The notes beneath the pieces are model-generated. The model was not told the DNA's origin. It searched no databases and was given only the letters and a program-made list of their open reading frames with translations. DNA of 64,000 nucleotides, taken from positions 20,063 to 84,062 of the forward strand of contig JABFXY010000013.1 of assembly GCA_013361525.1 (NCBI GenBank), in the 5' to 3' direction. The position numbers and the translations under genes are program-made. Below, piece by piece: positions 62,454 to 64,000 of this stretch (its first letter is position 1; every line of letters begins with the position of its first letter). Origin of the DNA: Polyangiaceae bacterium (GTDB lineage: Bacteria > Myxococcota_A > Polyangia > Polyangiales > Polyangiaceae).

Positions 62454-62486
62454 GTCCCCTCGTGACCGAGCCCGTCACGAGGGGAC
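62454..62486. promoter_or_regulatory. Perfect 13-bp-arm hairpin upstream of the Cys-rich protein gene
   Basis: GTCCCCTCGTGAC (62,454-62,466) and GTCACGAGGGGAC (62,474-62,486) surround a seven-base loop CGAGCCC, 130 bp before the ATG at 62616. It could be an operator for a dimeric regulator or a leader hairpin; no T-run follows. Confidence 0.45.
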
Positions 62487-62615
62487 AAATCCGCCTCGCA
62501 GTGAGGAAACACACAGTCGAGCAAACTGGGACCGTTGGTGAACGTGTCGTCGAGATGTTGCCCGCCACGAGGTTCGCTGCTTGCAGCTACTCGCCCCGGA
62601 GACTGGAGGACCCTC

Positions 62616-62996
62616 ATGCCCCACGAGCAATTCGTCGACTGCATTCGAGCGTGCGAGGAATGCGCGCTCGCGTGTGAACATTGCGCGAGCGCCTGTCTGC
62701 GTGAGCCCAAGATGCAAGAGATGGCCGAGTGCATTCGGTTGGACCGCGACTGCGCTGATCTGTGCCGGATGGCTGCCCTGTTGATGTCGCGCGGAAGCCG
62801 CTTCGCGGCGAGATTCTGCGAGCTGTGCGCAATGGCTTGCGACGCCTGCGCGGAGGAATGCGACAAGCACGATCGCGACCACTGCAAGGCCTGCGCAGAG
62901 GCCTGCCGTCGCTGCGCAGCTGAGTGCCGCCGCATGGCTGCGGCGTCGACCAACGGTCCGACGAAAGGTCGAGCACAAGCCGCCGCGCGGAGCTAG
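62616..62996 (+). CDS. Cys-rich four-helix-bundle copper-storage-type protein (DUF326/Csp-like)
   Basis: About 126 residues with 19 cysteines arranged as repeated C-x-x-C and C-x-x-x-C along amphipathic helices (CIRACEECALACEHCASAC, FCELCAMACDACAEEC, CKACAEACRRCAAEC), the pattern of copper-storage proteins that bind many Cu(I) ions inside a four-helix bundle. No signal peptide, so a cytosolic Csp3-type protein is likely. GGAGG lies six bases before the ATG at 62616, which settles the start against an upstream in-frame GTG. The 3' tail is Ala/Arg-rich. Confidence 0.9.
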   Translation: MPHEQFVDCIRACEECALACEHCASACLREPKMQEMAECIRLDRDCADLCRMAALLMSRGSRFAARFCELCAMACDACAEECDKHDRDHCKACAEACRRCAAECRRMAAASTNGPTKGRAQAAARS

Positions 62997-63144
62997 CGGA
63001 CACCGCAATAAGAGGTGTGCTGCCTATCGGATGGTATTGGCGTAGGCCGACTGCTGTTCCACGCTGGTGAGGTCGACCTCGCCGTCTGGACCCGCCGCGG
63101 GACCCACCTGTAAGCCAGGCCGAGGCTCGTCCGTTCCGAGCCGC

Positions 63145-63807
63145 ATGTCGCGCTCCTCGCGGTTCTCATTCGCTATCGTCCTCGCCGCGACGAGCTCCGC
63201 CTCGACGGTCTTCGCCCACGGGCCCGTCGTCGCTCGAGATCCCGACGCGCCGCCCGCCGTGGCATCGGACGCGCTCCGCCCGACGCCGTCCGAGACGCCC
63301 CTCGCCGAGCACGAAAAGCCGAGGAGGGGTGTTGATCTCGGCGCCTCCTCTTATATGCTCGCCGCCGCGGCCCTCGACGACTTCGAACAGCCCGTGTTCC
63401 TGCTCCGGCCGATGCTCGAGCTCTACGCGTCCATTGGCATGGGCGATGTGAGCGTGCTGCTCGGCGGGACGGTCCTCGGCGTGGAGCTAACCGCTTCGGC
63501 AGAGCGCTCCGGCGTCTCGTTCCCGGCGCTCCTCACCATAGGCGTCCGCGACGACCGATGGCTGGTCGCGACAGCCGGCGGGCTCTCGCTCGGGTCGGAC
63601 AACAGCTATCCCGATATCGATGACGCCGAAGAGTCGCTGCCCATGCCGCGCGCGGAGATACGCGCTGGCTACCGCATCGTGAACGTGATGGAGATCACCG
63701 GCTTCGTCGGAGCCGAGCGCCGACTCTATTGGAACCGCGCGAACGAGACGCGGATGTTCGTCGGTGTCTCTTTCGGTACGGGCGCTGACGTCGACCCGCG
63801 CCGGTAG
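63145..63807 (+). CDS. Exported, probably outer-membrane beta-barrel-like protein
   Basis: About 220 residues: signal peptide (FSFAIVLAATSSASTVFA), a Pro/Asp-rich linker to about residue 60, then alternating strands rich in Gly and aromatic residues (GVDLGASSYMLAAAAL, GMGDVSVLLGGTVLGVEL, EIRAGYRIVNVMEITGFVGA) ending in FGTGADVDP, suggestive of a small outer-membrane barrel. No named family recognised. The ATG at 63145 gives the signal peptide; the upstream in-frame GTG at 63067 would bury it. Confidence 0.72.
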   Translation: MSRSSRFSFAIVLAATSSASTVFAHGPVVARDPDAPPAVASDALRPTPSETPLAEHEKPRRGVDLGASSYMLAAAALDDFEQPVFLLRPMLELYASIGMGDVSVLLGGTVLGVELTASAERSGVSFPALLTIGVRDDRWLVATAGGLSLGSDNSYPDIDDAEESLPMPRAEIRAGYRIVNVMEITGFVGAERRLYWNRANETRMFVGVSFGTGADVDPRR

Positions 63808-63837
63808 CCATCGACGCTTTGCCATGTCGACGGTGCC

Positions 63838-63856
63838 TGACAACATCTTGTTGTCA
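63838..63856. terminator. Hairpin between convergent genes
   Basis: TGACAACA and TGTTGTCA form perfect 8-bp arms around TCT, between the ends of two convergent genes. No T-run, so bidirectional termination is inferred from position. Confidence 0.4.
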
Positions 63857-63882
63857 CCCTCTGCCGCTGAGAGGCGCGCCAT

Positions 63883-64000
63883 TCATGTTGCAGCGCGCTC
63901 GGCGACGAACCAAGGCCACTTGTCGGTGGTGTCCTTGCGCACGTCGAGCCCGCGCTCGCCGATAATCCGGATACCCGCGAAGCCCGCGCGCTCCAGCTCG
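63883..64000 (-). CDS. C-terminal end of a gene cut by the window edge
   Basis: The last 38 codons of a minus-strand gene are visible (LERAGFAGIRIIGERGLDVRK, then WPWFVAERAAT and stop). The G-F-x-x-I-x-I-I-G-E-R pattern is reminiscent of the final strand region of class I methyltransferases, but too little is present to name it. Confidence 0.55.
   Translation of the reverse strand, partial: ELERAGFAGIRIIGERGLDVRKDTTDKWPWFVAERAAT

Larger units (their letters stand above)
62057..62615. other. Region with a gene remnant and two hairpins
   Basis: 559 bp between the receiver gene and the copper-storage-type gene. 62,074-62,346 looks like the 3' end of a lost gene, and 62,391-62,409 and 62,454-62,486 form strong hairpins; these are listed separately. 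The remainder shows nothing I can name. Confidence 0.5.

Noticed and set aside
1..64000. tRNA, rRNA, CRISPR array, complete insertion sequence or prophage
   Set aside because: No T-loop consensus in a cloverleaf context, no rRNA-like stretch, no regularly spaced direct repeats outside the coding repeats at 26.3-27.4 kb, and no transposase, integrase or phage structural protein was recognised.

Overview
The window reads as GC-rich chromosomal DNA of a myxobacterium, most likely of the Polyangiales (Myxococcota). This is inferred from three Hanks-type Ser/Thr kinase genes with long Ala/Pro linkers, many Gly/Ser/Thr/Ala-rich lipoproteins with short lipoboxes, a cysteine-rich MopE-like repeat protein, stand-alone receiver proteins and divergent TolQ/TolR-type motor clusters. 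I see no rRNA, tRNA, CRISPR array or complete insertion sequence.

Layout. 0-5.4 kb: two divergent clusters, each with one MotA/TolQ/ExbB protein and two ExbD/TolR proteins; the leftward one continues into a small membrane protein cut by the window edge. 5.4-18 kb: lipoproteins, a leftward set (PRPP synthetase-like, lipase, family-5-like uracil-DNA glycosylase), a transmembrane Ser/Thr kinase, an SRPBCC protein, and a leftward CDF transporter / aldehyde dehydrogenase / SurE set. 18-28.6 kb: a TolC-like protein, polA, a translationally coupled secreted set (di-haem peroxidase-like protein, small secreted protein, SUMF1-domain lipoprotein) and a lipoprotein with two repeat systems. 28.7-34.4 kb: a complete RND tripartite efflux operon. 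34.5-40.6 kb: TPR-like secreted protein, a second Ser/Thr kinase, a large lipoprotein, a DsbA-like protein without its CxxC, and MgtE.

40.7-64 kb is a different kind of region, rich in stress and signalling functions: BON-domain protein, a sensor kinase-like protein without the phospho-accepting histidine, an intact hybrid-membrane PAS/GAF histidine kinase, a coupled cytochrome c / PQQ sugar dehydrogenase / dehydroquinate-synthase-like operon, receiver proteins, a carotenoid-isomerase-like oxidoreductase, a HicB-like orphan, a kinase with an altered catalytic loop, two adjacent ferritin-like proteins, CBS proteins, a phosphoribosyltransferase and a Cys-rich copper-storage-type protein. It also shows decay: an erythromycin-esterase-like gene with three frameshifts meets a truncated CBS gene tail to tail near 59,220. 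Several intergenic inverted repeats could be structured RNAs; the best is at 60,336-60,488, whose only three arm mismatches are all G-U compatible and which is followed by a run of six T.

The operons most worth following are the ferritin-like pair (55.1-57.7 kb), the cytochrome/PQQ/AroB-like set (45.2-48.3 kb) and the di-haem/SUMF1 set (22.6-26.2 kb). All functional calls are from reading the sequence and family knowledge; no database was searched.
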